From Heterobasidion occidentale (Eukaryota > Basidiomycota > Agaricomycetes > Russulales > Bondarzewiaceae), in assembly GCA_039111635.1 (NCBI GenBank), contig JBCAQO010000007.1, forward strand, positions 2,294,001-2,358,000: a stretch of 64,000 nucleotides of DNA. Reading direction: 5' to 3'. The notes under the pieces are model-generated. The model searched no databases. It worked only from the letters and a program-made list of their open reading frames with translations, and had not been told where the DNA came from. This document shows positions 46,664 to 58,018 of the stretch, one piece after another; within the stretch, counting starts at the first letter, position 1, and every line of letters starts with the position of its first letter. A program made the translations under genes and the position numbers.

Positions 46664-47132
46664 TGTTCTATTGACAATCAAGAGTCTGGCCTATTGGCAA
46701 AGACTATGATGTGGCAGAGGTATGGCTAGTACCAAAGGTCAAGAGTAAGAACAGGTGGGGAGTAACAAAGGTGAACGAGCTGGCGATACAGGTATCTGGC
46801 TCGTTCTATATATACGTAAACTACTTTAGGGCAAGATCGACAGAAGGTCCATGCTTCTTAAGGTACTGAGGTAAATAGAAGCAAACGATCAACGATCGAA
46901 GAATCAACGAACAAGCCGTTGGGGCAGGGACAGGAACCAGGAACAGGAACCGTTCAGGTAACTGTGATGACATGATCGCTGATCAGGGGTAGAAGATAAG
47001 ATAAGATAACTCAATGTCTGTTGGTGAAGTCAAAGGGTCGGTCACCGGGTATAGGCCATATCCGTTGGTCATAGACCGCGTGTCATATGATCAGGTGATC
47101 ATATATCATGTGTTATGAGCTGGCTCTTAACA
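46664..47132 (-). repeat. Element B 3' LTR
   Basis: On the minus strand it starts TGTTAAGAGCC after the tract CTGGGAGGG (47133-47141) and ends GAACA. The far end could also be 46652, since a 12-bp word (AAACCGATGTTC) is repeated there. A TATA-like TATATATAGAAC on the minus strand lies at about 46803-46814. The partner LTR is outside the window. Confidence 0.75.
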
Positions 47133-47153
47133 CCCTCCCAGTCGGAAGTTAAC

Positions 47154-47773
47154 TGTTATGACTTGACCGATCGGGGCCCTTCGGGGTCGGTCTAACCGAT
47201 GGATCAAGCATCACATGCTAGGCGGCTCCACTACGGAGCGTACACCAAGGTATTCGGCATGTCCTTAGGAGCCGACTATACCGATGGTTCTTCAAGACAT
47301 CGGTAAAGGCTATATTGGAGGGACACGGGGCTCACAGAGTTCACACAGTAATGAGAGGCGTATTCACATGCCATGGGCTTAGGGCTTATGGGTAAGCACC
47401 TCGTCGCACCATGATGGATCAGTGCGACTGGAGAAGTACAAGAGTAGGCACCGGCTGAGAGAGACGGCGACCACAGCTCTCCTAGGATGGAAACCTGGAG
47501 AAGCACACGGACTCTTACCCTATACCCTATACAGTATATAAGGCCCATAGAATAGGCTGAGGATCTTCAGTCTATTCTCCTTCGTTCATTCGTATCTTCG
47601 AATACGAACCTCTTCGTTCCCTGTATCTACGCATACAGGATTCTTAGAGCCAATCATTATTCCCTCCTGTATCATCACCTGATACAGTCGGGACTTCGCC
47701 CACCACTCAGTCCATTGTGCGACCTAGGGAAGAACCTGTTACTCTTGGGTTACTGAACGAGCAGTTCGTAACA
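47154..47773 (+). repeat. Element C 5' LTR
   Basis: 620 bp, TGTTATGACTT to CGTAACA. A TATA region (AGTATATAAGG) lies at about 47533-47543, followed by a pyrimidine-rich start region. Ends agree with the 3' copy. Confidence 0.95.
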
Positions 47774-48299
47774 CTAGAATAGACTCGCTTTTGCCCCTAC
47801 CTTGCACCACATTCTGCTTGCTGCCACACTCTTTCTCACAACCCTCATCGGTGGCATAGACCCCCACCGAAGAGAGTTACTTTCACACACCCTGGAGCAA
47901 GAGACCTAGGCCTAGGATTTCCACCAGGCACCTATAGACGAAGAACCCACGACCAACTTCGACAGAACAATCGTCCTATCCATCAAAGAGAAAAAACCGC
48001 TGGTATTACTCCTTACGACACCAATCGACACAGCACCCCCGAACTTTGATAACTGCTCGTACCGAGAAGGACGATACTTCTTCACAAGGGAAGACGAAGA
48101 CAGAAAGCTGAGTGGGCTTGGGACGAAATAGCAGAAGACCTGGGTAGCGCCACCTCAGGTACAGGAACCCCGAACCGGAAATCCCGGACACATCGGAGGA
48201 AGAAGACGGAACATCCGAGTCCGAATCCTCGGATATTCAAAACCACGATCAACACCCGAGATATTATGTCAAAATCCTACAGACCCCCGTCTCATTGGA

Positions 48300-49469
48300 A
48301 GGGGCAAGCTCAAAACTCCTGATAACTTCGAAGGGGGAACACAATCACAGAAATTCATCATGAATGCCTCCTCCTTTTCACAACAGAATCAGACCGATAC
48401 AAGACGGATACAGACAAGGTTTCCTCGCCTCTCTTTGCATGAGATATGGGACGGCCGGCGTATGGGCGGAAAAGTTTCCTAAAGAAGACAGTAGGGGCGA
48501 TCCGCCCAAAACCGTAGGAACATGGGACGACTTCCTTGCTAAATTTAAAACTCCAGTTCAAGGAAACGAACCTCACGGACAAGGCCCGAAGCGCCCTCAT
48601 GTCTTTCTCTCAGGGGGAAGATGACGGTGGATGAGTATTCAAACCAATTCATCCTTATCGCCGCCGACGCCGACATCACCGACAAGGAACAGGTTCCTTA
48701 CTTCCAAAGAGGGCTTGATCCAAAGGTCATGGACAAAATCTATGACAAGGAAACTCCGCCGAAGGACACAATCCAAGATTGGGTCAACACTGCCTGTGAA
48801 ATAGATGGACGCCTAAGAGCCCGAAGTGCTCAAAAAGCGATCCTCGCCAACTCCACCTCATTCCGAAGCGACTTCCTCAATCGCTTTCACCTCCAACCAG
48901 CTCGTCGCTACAATTCTACCACAGCTCCTCGCAAAATGAACAACCAGGTAGTCGACATGGATATAGACGCCTCCCGAAAAAGAGATGCCGATCGTCAGAA
49001 GCGCACTTATGATGGCAAGCTCACCACTCGTTGTTTTAACTGTGGAAAGCTAGGGCATTGGGCATCTGACTGCCGATCTACTCGTAGAGGTGTTCCCCCG
49101 TCTCGAGGAAATTCGCGCAAGCCGATGGGCAGAGGAGGTAGACGAACTCGCGCTGCAGACATGGAGGATGAAGACGAGCAAGAATCCCCGGTGGGAAACG
49201 ATGCGCGACTACATCGAGGACTGGAGGAGGGGAGTTCTCATGGCCACCACCGTCGGGTACCACAACCTGGTAATTCGGTGGAACGTGAGGACCCTTCCGC
49301 GAGAAGGGGAGGATCACGCCCGAGCAATGGAGAGCGCTACGTACTGCCTAACGGACGACGAAGAAACGGACCCATCAGTGATACTAATGGCGTCCGAGCG
49401 CTCTTCCAAGAAGTAGGGGAGGCTGAGGCAAAGAAGATGTTGGTGGATCTGGCAGAGGATTTTTCCTGA
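48300..49469 (+). pseudogene. Element C Gag
   Basis: The frame 48621-49469 encodes the capsid C-terminal part (DEYSNQFILIAADADITD, VPYFQRGLDPKVMDKIYD, IQDWVNTACEIDGRLRA) and a CCHC knuckle (CFNCGKLGHWASDC). The N-terminal part (48364-48624, AEKFPKEDSRGDPP, TWDDFLAKFKT) is in another frame, so a frameshift lies near 48610. Upstream 47774-48300 is leader with no clear frame. Confidence 0.85.
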
Positions 49470-49546
49470 CCTCTCCTTCACCAGCCGAAGAGAGAGGGTC
49501 GAGGAAACTCGAGTATGATTCCCCGTCATATATTCGAATAGGAGCA

Positions 49547-50572
49547 ATGAACAGTCACATTATTACCCCCATTCGACTCGACGTGCAATTGACAACTCGG
49601 GGAAGAAGCGCTGGAGCCAGAGCCGCCATCGACTCAGCATGCGAAGGGATTTTGGTAAACGAAGAGTGGGTACAGAAGCACAATCTCCCCACCTATCCTT
49701 TAAACCGCCTCATCCGCGTTCGCAACGTCAATGACACCATCAACAAGGCAGGCCTCATTCGACGAGGCCTAGACGCGAATCTCACCGTCAAAGACAGACG
49801 GGGGAGAACTCACACCGAACGCGTCCAGATGTTCATCACCAATCTAGGGAAGGACGACATGCTCCTAGGGACGGATTGGTTGAAATACCACGACCCCTCC
49901 ATCGGGTGGAGGCGCCGTGAAGTGCACTTTGATCGGTGCCCCAGAAATTGCCAACAACCATATGGGTTTACCAAGGCAAGGGAAGAGCCTACCAGAAAGG
50001 CATGGCTAGCAAAACTACGCGGCGACAAGATTCCCCAGCGGACAAAACCGCATCTTGTCTCAGAACCGGTAGGACCTTCATGGACTTGGACTAAAGAACA
50101 ATGGAGCCAAGTACCCGCGAAGGAGTGGAAAACTCGGTTCATGGAGTTACTCGAGCACAAATCCCGACAGCGCAAGGCTCGGAAGTGGCTCGAAGAGCAA
50201 ATAACCGAAAGGAAGGAACGCCGGCAAGCTCAACACGAGGCAACCCAGGGCGAAGCTTCAGGAAAAGTCGCTGAAGAAGCGCAAACGCCGTTCGACTCCT
50301 CCGCAATGGAAAGCGCAGGAGAACCCGTCATCAGGAAGGTGGCTCCAGAACCCTCGGGGTTCGCAAGCTTTGACGAAGACCTAGAGGAAGAAATCGATAC
50401 CACCAACTTGAAAGGTCGAGTGCCGACAGAATATCATTCTTACCTCGACATCTTCAGCGAACGACGATCGCAGAGGCTTCCCCAACATACAATATGGGAC
50501 CATGCGATAAACTCAAACCATCTTTTGTACCCCAGGCCCGCGGATATTTCCTCTGAGCCCGGAAAAGCATGA
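49547..50572 (+). pseudogene. Element C protease and Pol N-terminus
   Basis: Retropepsin-like domain: ARAAIDSACEGILVNEEWV at the active-site position and DDMLLGTDWLKYHDPSIGW in the flap/terminal part. The catalytic triad reads DSA rather than DSG or DTG. The frame is lost after PRPADISS (near 50560), where RT should begin. Confidence 0.8.
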
Positions 50573-51800
50573 TGAGTTAGGGAGTTCGTCAAGGAGCACC
50601 TTTCCAGAGGAACAATACGTCGGTCAACAGCGCATAGCGCGGCCTCTTTCTTTTTGTAAGCAAGAAAGATGGAAACTCCCGTTCCGTACAAGACTATCGT
50701 CATCTTAACGAACACACCATCCGAGACGTCACCCCCCTGCCATTAATCCAAGAAACTATTGGATATTATTAAAGGCGCAACAGTGTTCTCGAAGCTCGAT
50801 GTTCGGGGGGGTATAACAACGTGCGCATCAAGAAAGGAGGACGGAATCCAAGGCGGCCTTCGTCACACCCTTGGGCTCTTTGAACCCACAGTGATGTTCT
50901 TTGGGCTCTGCAATTCCCCAGGGACCTTCCAAGCCATGATGAACATGATTTTCCAGGAACTCATCTTGGCTCGGAAATAGCGATATATATGGACGACATC
51001 CTCATCTTCACAAAGACCACAGCGGAACACATTGTGATTCTCAAACGAGTCCTCCAAATCCTACGCGACAACGATTTACCTCAAACCAGAGAAATGCGAA
51101 TTCCACAAGGAGAAGCTAAATTACCTTGGGTACATGATTTCAAAAGACCACGTCGCTATGGAAGACTCGAAGATTGAAGCTATCCAAGATGGCCCATCCC
51201 ACGCACAGTTCGCGACATCCGATCTTTCTTGGGCCTAGGGAACTTCTATCGACGATTCATTGATAAATTCTCCTTGATCGCTCGACCGTTGCATAACCTC
51301 ACGAAGAAAGATATGAGATGGGACTGGACCACGGAGTGCCAACAGGCGTTTGATCGACTAAAGAGAGCCTTTGTCAGTCAACCCGTCCTGCTGTACCCTG
51401 ACCCGATGCGCCCCTATCGGCTCATTACCGACGCTTCCCTCGCGGCATACGGTGCAGTCCTCTTACAGGAAGGACCTGATAACGACTGGCACCCCGTGGC
51501 ATACCTCTCCGGATCGTTCTCACCGCCCGAACGGAATTACGACGTACATGATCGTGAACTCCTTGCTATTATCAAGGCGATGGAGCACTGGAAACACTAC
51601 CTCGAAGGCACTCGACACCCTTTTGAAGTCTGGACGGACCATAAGAACCTGGAACACTTTCAGACGGCGCGCGACCTGTCAAGGTGACAAGCGCGCTGGA
51701 GCCTGTTTTTGTCCCGATTTGACTTCCAGCTCAGTTACAAGGCTGGAACTACGAATCATGCCGATGCTCTGTCCAGGCGTCCAGACCTTAGTGAGGGGTG
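50573..51800 (+). pseudogene. Element C reverse transcriptase and RNase H
   Basis: RT is scrambled over three frames: FSKLDVRGG (50759 on), FGLCNSPGTFQAMMNMIF, and MDDILIFTKTT (50989) with a premature TAG just before the YMDD core. The frame 51229-51687 gives LGNFYRRFIDKFSLIARPL and RNase H: LITDASLAAYGAVL, NYDVHDRELLAI and WTDHKNLEHF, ended by a TGA. The continuation [13 protein letters not shown] is in a further frame. Confidence 0.85.
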
Positions 51801-52089
51801 GAATCTGACAACAAAGCACAGACTCTGCTCCCGTCCAGACTTTTCACCGAGTCCAGCGAAACTCTAGTAGAGCCAAGCGAAGGCATACACGTCAAGGCAA
51901 CGGAACTCGTATCCTCGGACATCCTTGCCCTTATCCGACACTCGCGCTCGGAACACGATTTGCTAGTCGACGTCGCCCTCAAGAAACTGCTGGAAAAAGG
52001 TCCAAACGCAATGAAGGGCGGACCTAGGAAAATGGACACATGAAGAGGGCATCACAAGACGCGACGGTTACATATGTGTCCCAAAGGAC

Positions 52090-52960
52090 GACCTCCTTCG
52101 ACGAATGATTGTCAAAACGCACCATGACACTATGGCTACAGGACACCCGGGCTGAGCAAAGACCTTAGAATTGGTCCAACACCATTACTGGTGGTCAAGC
52201 ATGACCAAATTTGTACACGCATATGTGGATGGATGTGCAGTCTGTCAATCTACAAGAACCTTCCCCATAGGACCCATCCACCGATCCAACCGCTGGAAAC
52301 CACAAACGTCCCTTGGCGCTTTATCTCCACCGACTTCGTGACAGACCTCCGGAAAGCAGAGGCTACGACTCGATCAACGTGGTGGTCGATCAAGGTCTGT
52401 CAAAAGGAATAGTCATAACTCTGTGCAAGAAGACAATCACGGCCGAAGAAACCATGACGCTCTTCCAGGACAATGTGTTCAAACCTATGGTTTACCAACC
52501 AAGGTGGTGTCCGACAGAGGTCCTCAATTTGCAGCAAAGTTCACAAGGGAACTATGGAAAGGAATGGGAATTACCCCTGCCCTCAGCACGGCTTACCACC
52601 CCCAAACAGACGGAGAAACAGAACGGGTAAACCAAGAGATCGAGCAATTCCTGCGAGTTTTCTGCAACTACCATCAAGATAACTGGGTAGACTTGATTCC
52701 CTTCGCAGAATTCTCCCACAATACCCGAAGACACTCCGCCACTGGAAGTCGCCGTTTGAAGTCCTTTATGGGTTCAATCCACCATATTCGGTCGACTCAG
52801 CCCTGGAGACCAAGGTGCCCGCAGTGACTGAACGTTTGCAGCTAATCAAAGAAGTCCAAGAAGATGCGGCCACAAGTCTACAAATAGCAGCGCAGCACGC
52901 CAAGGACCGGGACCTGCACAGGAAACTCCCACAGTGGGAAGTAGGAACCAAGTTTGGTTA
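52090..52960 (+). pseudogene. Element C integrase
   Basis: Fragments of the Ty3 integrase: a zinc-binding region (HHDTMATGHPG, CAVCQSTR) and a catalytic core with ISTDFVTDL, VSDRGPQFAAKF and HPQTDGETERVNQEIEQFL (Asp, Asp, Glu). They occur in several frames, with stop codons in between. Confidence 0.8.
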
Positions 52961-52997
52961 GAAGGAACCACATTCGGACGACTCACCCAAATTCAAG

Positions 52998-53387
52998 TTG
53001 GCACCTCGACGCTATGGCCCCTTTTCAGTGACCGAAAGAATCGGTGCTCTGGCTTATCGGTTGGAAATACCCGAAACATGGAAGATACACCCGGTGTTTC
53101 ATGCCTCCATGCTCACGGAATATCATGAGACAGAGGCCCACGGAAGGAACTTCCCCAGACCTGCCCCAGAGATCTTGAATGAAGAAGAACACTACGAAGT
53201 GGAGGCCATTCTAGATTCAAAACGCCAGGGACGAGGGACCAAGTACCTTGTCAAGTGGGTCGGATACTCCGAAGCCGATAACACCTGGGAACCCTTTGCC
53301 CTCCTCAAAGATACGGCCGACGAGGCGCTTCGTGAATTCCACGAAAGCTACCCAGACAAGCCCCGACCTGCGGCGATTAAGCTTTAG
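52998..53387 (+). CDS. Element C integrase C-terminus and chromodomain
   Basis: Open for 129 codons. The start (RRYGPFSVTERIGALAYRL, IHPVFHASMLTEY) is the GPY/F-like module that ends chromovirus integrases. A chromodomain follows: EEHYEVEAILDSKRQGRG, YLVKWVGYSEADNTWEPF. The aromatic cage positions (Y, W, W) are present. Chromodomains of these elements direct integration into heterochromatin. It ends at TAG 53387 and is part of a broken Pol. Confidence 0.88.
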   Translation: MAPRRYGPFSVTERIGALAYRLEIPETWKIHPVFHASMLTEYHETEAHGRNFPRPAPEILNEEEHYEVEAILDSKRQGRGTKYLVKWVGYSEADNTWEPFALLKDTADEALREFHESYPDKPRPAAIKL

Positions 53388-53446
53388 AAAGGTATAAAAA
53401 GGGGGAGACGCTCCACCCCTTTTGAAGCAAGAATCCTCCCCAGTAC

Positions 53447-54823
53447 ATGTCCGACCACTCCTCCATTGATTACTCCCCTGGACGTGCCATGCTCATCGAT
53501 GACGGGACTACATCCTCCCCTTCAAGAAACCCCTCACCAGACATCATTCTGGCCGTGGCCAACCCCGACACTGGATGCCCTAGCCAAAGCAGCCGCCCAA
53601 TGACTCCAGAAGGAGTTCCCGTACAAATCAGTGTCCACTAAACCGCGCCCACCGTTGAAGATCGAACGGGTTCCCGAGCCTCACTACGGTTTGAGAGAGC
53701 TCATGACGAGAACGATGAAGGACGTCAAGCAGAAGGAAGGCATGCTCCATCAACGCCTCCGTGACCGACGTCAGCGTTGGCTCAAGGAGACGCAAGGCAG
53801 GAAACGAGAGGCGGAAGAAGACCAGGAAACCCTTCGGACCTGGCATCGCCTACAACTGTTGAGGCAGGTGTACAAGAACCAGCAACGGCTGGTACATCAG
53901 CTGCCAGGACCAGAGGGCCCCCTACCAGTAGTCGAGATCTGCACCCCAGAGAGTTGGAAGGACTAGGAGACGCTCTACTCCAACGCACCACCATCTCCGC
54001 GGTAATTCAGATGGCCACAGCGCTGGCCTTACAAAGGCTCGCTAACTTCTTCGCAGGGCAACCAGGAAGCGAGAGCGACGACATACCCCGACGCCTCGCT
54101 GACGCGAGCGACCAGGTCAGGCTTCTGGCCTATGCAGATGATCATAGGGCCGCCTCCTGGTACGCCCGAGGAAATAATGGGGCTTACGCCCTACTCATTC
54201 ATCCGGACGAGTTCTCCTCCTTCATCAATCTGGAGCTCCTACCCGCCCTCATCTTGCGCACCGACACAAGACACTCCTCCCACGCCCATCCCGTTCGGAT
54301 TGACCCATTCCGCGTCCAACCATGGAGCGAAGCTAGCAGAGCGATACTGGCTATAAGTAGTCGAGACGCATCCACCCAGACCGAATACGTCTGGGCTATG
54401 GTCCAACGACAGGGACGAAGGGACCGAGAGGCCCTTCCTCCCATATCGGCAGGACAATCCACCGGGCAGGACGCAGGAGGCAGCAATGAGGAGCATCCTC
54501 CAAGGTACAGGAGGAATGAGGAACGAGGGAACCAGAGAACAAGGGCAACCCTTCAACCCAGGCGAAGCAGTCCTAGAAGAACTCAACCAAGAGATTCGCC
54601 GACTCCAAACCGTCCTCGAGATAATCGAGTTGAAGGAGCGCATCCACACATTGGTAGAAGAACTCCAGTCCGCCAGCGCCCGACTCAGCGGACTACTTCC
54701 TGGACTCGAGCGGAACTAGACGCCTGGGACGAGGTCGAAGGCGATAATTACGACGACATCGACCCCTACTACAGACCAGACGAAGGGTACGGAGACTACG
54801 GAGACATTGGTGGAGGATATTAG
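53447..54823 (+). pseudogene. Element C accessory ORF after the chromodomain
   Basis: Three overlapping frames form one broken protein: 53447-53641 (SDHSSIDYSPGRAML), 53631-53966 (LRELMTRTMKDVKQKEGMLH, a charged coiled-coil-like part) and about 53930-54823 (LQRTTISAVIQMATALALQR, DDHRAASWYARGN, then an Arg-rich tail and acidic YDDIDPYYRPDEG end). No CCHC knuckle and no family that I recognise. It is separated from Pol by about 60 nt, so it is a separate 3' gene. Frame changes near 53635 and 53950. Confidence 0.6.
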
Positions 54824-57397
54824 ACAAGGGAGTAAAGAAAGGAACCCCTTGTCGTCAACAAGGTGACGGAGAGGAAAGGACCCTCCGCACCACAGGTACC
54901 GGTTTCACGCACAGGACGCCGGAACGAACATCCTGCATGACGTTAAACTGTGAAAAGATAAGAAGGCAGGGGAAGTACCTGACCATTTCGTATTGCAGCC
55001 CTCCGGTCTCAAGATGAAGGACAAGCATTCAACACTCTCGTTGTCAAGAGGTATTCTGACAAGCGAATTGGGCGTCCCGCTTGGATCCCCAGTTTTACAG
55101 GGCCCTTTCCGCATTAGGAGGCCCTTAGGATTCACAACATAACCTTGGTACTGGTACATGAATGATGCATGAATATGGTGGGAAATCGTGTTGCATGTTC
55201 GCCATTGGGGAACGGTGGACCAACCTCGCTGTCAAGGTCTGACAGGTGTCTTGGACGTCCCACTTTGGATCTCCGGTTTTACAGGGTCGTTTCCGCATTA
55301 GGGGGCCCTATCTGCGATGCCGGTGATTTAGTGGTCGCACTCCACTAAGTAACCAAATAGGACAATTACATCCGCAACGATGTAAAACTACGAAAGGCTT
55401 GGTCCGCAATGACGATAAACTAGTTACCGTCCGGAACGACGCTAAAGCTACCAAGACCCTCGGAGCGTGGTTGTATTCTGGCAGACGGTGGAAGTGAGGG
55501 CCTCCACCGTTGCAGAACCCTGCCGACTAGGTCGAGGCGCTTCCATATTCCATACGCCCTACAGTAAAAGAATATGGGGTCGACACGGTTCAATTCCGTG
55601 CGAGGGGTTTGGGGACATGAAGCGGGTTGTCAGTCTTTCGACGACAAAGACCACAACTACTCCATGGTGCGCCTATTTCTACCCTTGAAGTCCGAAGCAA
55701 GGATTCCGCTTCAAGGGCCAGTCAAGAGGCAACTGGGATCGTGCCTCAGGTTTAGATCATCCGCAACGATGTAAAACTACGGCTGTCCGCAATGACAGTA
55801 AACTACGGATGCCCTCCATGGCGTTAAAACTGGGATTACCCTTTCCTTACAGGGTTGTGAGCAGTGTCCAAACATGAGATATGTTTCGACATTGCTGCGT
55901 CCGCAAAGACGTTAAACTACACTCCTTTCGGCATAGGAGATGTCGATCGACATCGTTGTTGACGCCATGATGTTGATCTAGTCCGCAATGACGATAAACT
56001 ACTTACTCCTTCAAGGAATAGGAGACGTGGTTGATGGTCACGACCTTGACCATCAACTAGTCCGAAATGACCTTAAACTACCCTCACCCCGGAGGATTAA
56101 ATCTATCGAGGCTCGGGAGGTTCAAGCCAGACGATAGCGGACGTCCGCAATGACTATAAACTAGTTGCCGTCCTTCATGACGATAAACTGAGCTGCCCTT
56201 CTGTCTACAGGGCCATGTGAGTTGTGTCAAAATAGGCTTAAAGTCTATTCTCGCAACTCTATAAGTTATCCGGTTTGATATAGTATAAACTGTCACCATC
56301 TTACCTCAATGGGAACCCTGTCAAGAAGGAGGAACTGGTCTACGGCCCTATGCGCATCACCGATGGATGTTCCGGCGCGCAGAAACGCCTGCTGTCTTGT
56401 TTTACAGGTACTCCTACGTTGGGAGATGGATAGGTCCGCAACGACCTTGGCGTAAACTAGCAGGGCAGTCCGCAACAACTTATGTATAAACTAGCCTCAG
56501 TCCGCAACGACTTAAGGATAAACTAGCGTACGTCCGCAAAGACGCAAAACTACGGATGTCCGGCACGAGGTTAAACTACCAGGACATACCTTACGCGGAC
56601 CCCGCATAATTACCGTCAAGGTGGATACCATGATCTATTCAAGAGACCATGAGGTTCAAAGTCTATTCTTCAAAGTCCTTACCTCGTGTCCAATACCCTT
56701 AGTGAAAAACAAACTCTGGACGAACACTCAATCTCTAACCTGACAAGGCCACCGTATGGGGCTGACAGAGTTAGGGATCTTCAAAGGGGTCTTGCCGGAC
56801 TCAAGACAAGTCAAGAAAAAATGTTCGTTCTTGATAGGTTGGTGGGCCTAAGCCTTGATAAAGCGATCAACCCACACACCTGGAGTCCCCCTCGATACCG
56901 GAGATCAAGGAGATGAAGATCTACCCTGGAAACACTGAGACATGGCCTTCGGCACTTTGGAAGAAGAACGACACACACCCATCCACAGACGAGTTTCTAT
57001 TTCATCTTATAATCATTCGCACGACACCTTTCTGCATCGTCGCCAGATGACACTGGCTCATCAAACCTACCAGGGAGCCCTGGTCGAGTAGCTGCCTACT
57101 GACTCTAGGAGTGTACTCACACAAAACATACGGTGAAGGAAGAACACCGAGGGCGACGCAATATTGTGGCTGATGTTGCTAAAGCCTGGATCAAACAGCT
57201 CAACGGAGAAGGAAAACTCCTAGGCGTCGTAAACGACGTAGGTCGGTCTTCGCCCCAGAAAACGAAGTGATATTGGGAAGACGCATCCCAATCTATTTGA
57301 CGACCACACAAAGCAAATTATCCGTAGAATGACGATGAAGCTCGTTTCTGCTCAAGCGAGTAGTTCCCTCAGGAGTGGGACCTAGAAAGGGGGGTAA
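54824..57397 (+). repeat. Element C 3' non-coding region with dispersed 22-bp motif array
   Basis: No convincing ORF. At least 17 copies of a motif close to GTCCGCAAYGACG followed by NTAAACTA lie at 54931, 55371, 55403, 55430, 55760, 55785, 55812, 55899, 55981, 56060, 56143, 56170, 56434, 56468, 56500, 56532 and 56559 (start positions). All are on the plus strand, separated by variable spacers. Three copies (56434, 56468, 56500) have a 5-nt longer middle. Two further duplicated modules: an ~80-bp unit at about 55041-55128 and 55230-55308, and a TACAGGG-GTGAG-GTGTC-AAA unit at about 55848 and 56202. The region ends with the polypurine tract at 57384-57397. Confidence 0.85.
57384..57397 (+). 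promoter_or_regulatory. Element C polypurine tract
   Basis: AGAAAGGGGGGTAA immediately before the 3' LTR, the expected primer site for plus-strand DNA synthesis. Confidence 0.8.
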
Positions 57398-58018
57398 TGT
57401 TATGACTTGACCGATCGGGGCCCTTCGGGTCGGTCTAACCGATGGATCAAGCATCACATGCTCGACGGCTCCACTACGGAGCGTTACACCAAGGTATTCG
57501 GCATGTCCTTAGGAGACCGACTATACCGATGGTTCTTCAAGACATCGGTAAAGGCTATATTGGAGGGACACGGGGCTCACAGAGTTCACACAGTAATGAG
57601 AGGCGTATTCACATGCCATGGGCTTAGGGCTTATGGGTAAGCACCTCGTCGCACCATGATGGATCAGTGCGACTGGAGAAGTACAAGAGTAGGCACCGGC
57701 TGAGAGAGACGGCGACCACAGATCTCCTAGGATGGAAACCTGGAGAAGCACACGGACTCTTACCCTATACCCTATACAGTATATAAGGCCCATAGAATAG
57801 GCTGAGGATCTTCAGTCTATTCTCCTTCGTTCATTCGTATCTTCGAATACGAACTCTTCGTTCCCTGTATCTACGCATACAGGATTCTTAGAGCCAATCA
57901 TTATTCCCTCCTGTATCATCACCTGATACAGTCGGGACTTCGCCCACCACTCAGTCCATTGTGGCGACCTAGGGAAAGAACCTGTTACTCTTGGGTACTG
58001 AACAAGCAGTTCGTAACA
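57398..58018 (+). repeat. Element C 3' LTR
   Basis: 621 bp, about 98% identical to the 5' copy. The differences include CTAGGCGG versus CTCGACGG and several single-base length changes (GGGG/GGG, GTACACC/GTTACACC). Confidence 0.95.

Larger units (their letters stand above)
47154..58018 (+). mobile_element. Element C: Ty3 chromovirus (plus), full length, defective
   Basis: 10,865 bp with LTRs of 620 and 621 bp (47154-47773 and 57398-58018) that begin TGTTATG and end GTAACA. They differ at about ten to twelve sites, most of them single-base indels. Target duplication TAAC (47150-47153 and 58019-58022). A polypurine tract (AGAAAGGGGGGTAA) abuts the 3' LTR. Gag, protease, RT, RNase H, integrase, chromodomain and accessory ORF are all recognisable but in broken frames. 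The insertion lies within the last codons of element B's accessory ORF. Confidence 0.95.

Noticed and set aside
55580..55605. T-arm-like tRNA piece (CACGG, TTCAATT loop, CCGTG) in the element C 3' region
   Set aside because: The T-stem and loop fit a tRNA, but the sequence 5' of it gives no acceptor, D-arm or anticodon stem that pairs. Not called as a tRNA.
54824..57397. CRISPR-like array
   Set aside because: The repeats are degenerate, irregularly spaced and within a eukaryotic LTR retrotransposon; no CRISPR interpretation is reasonable.
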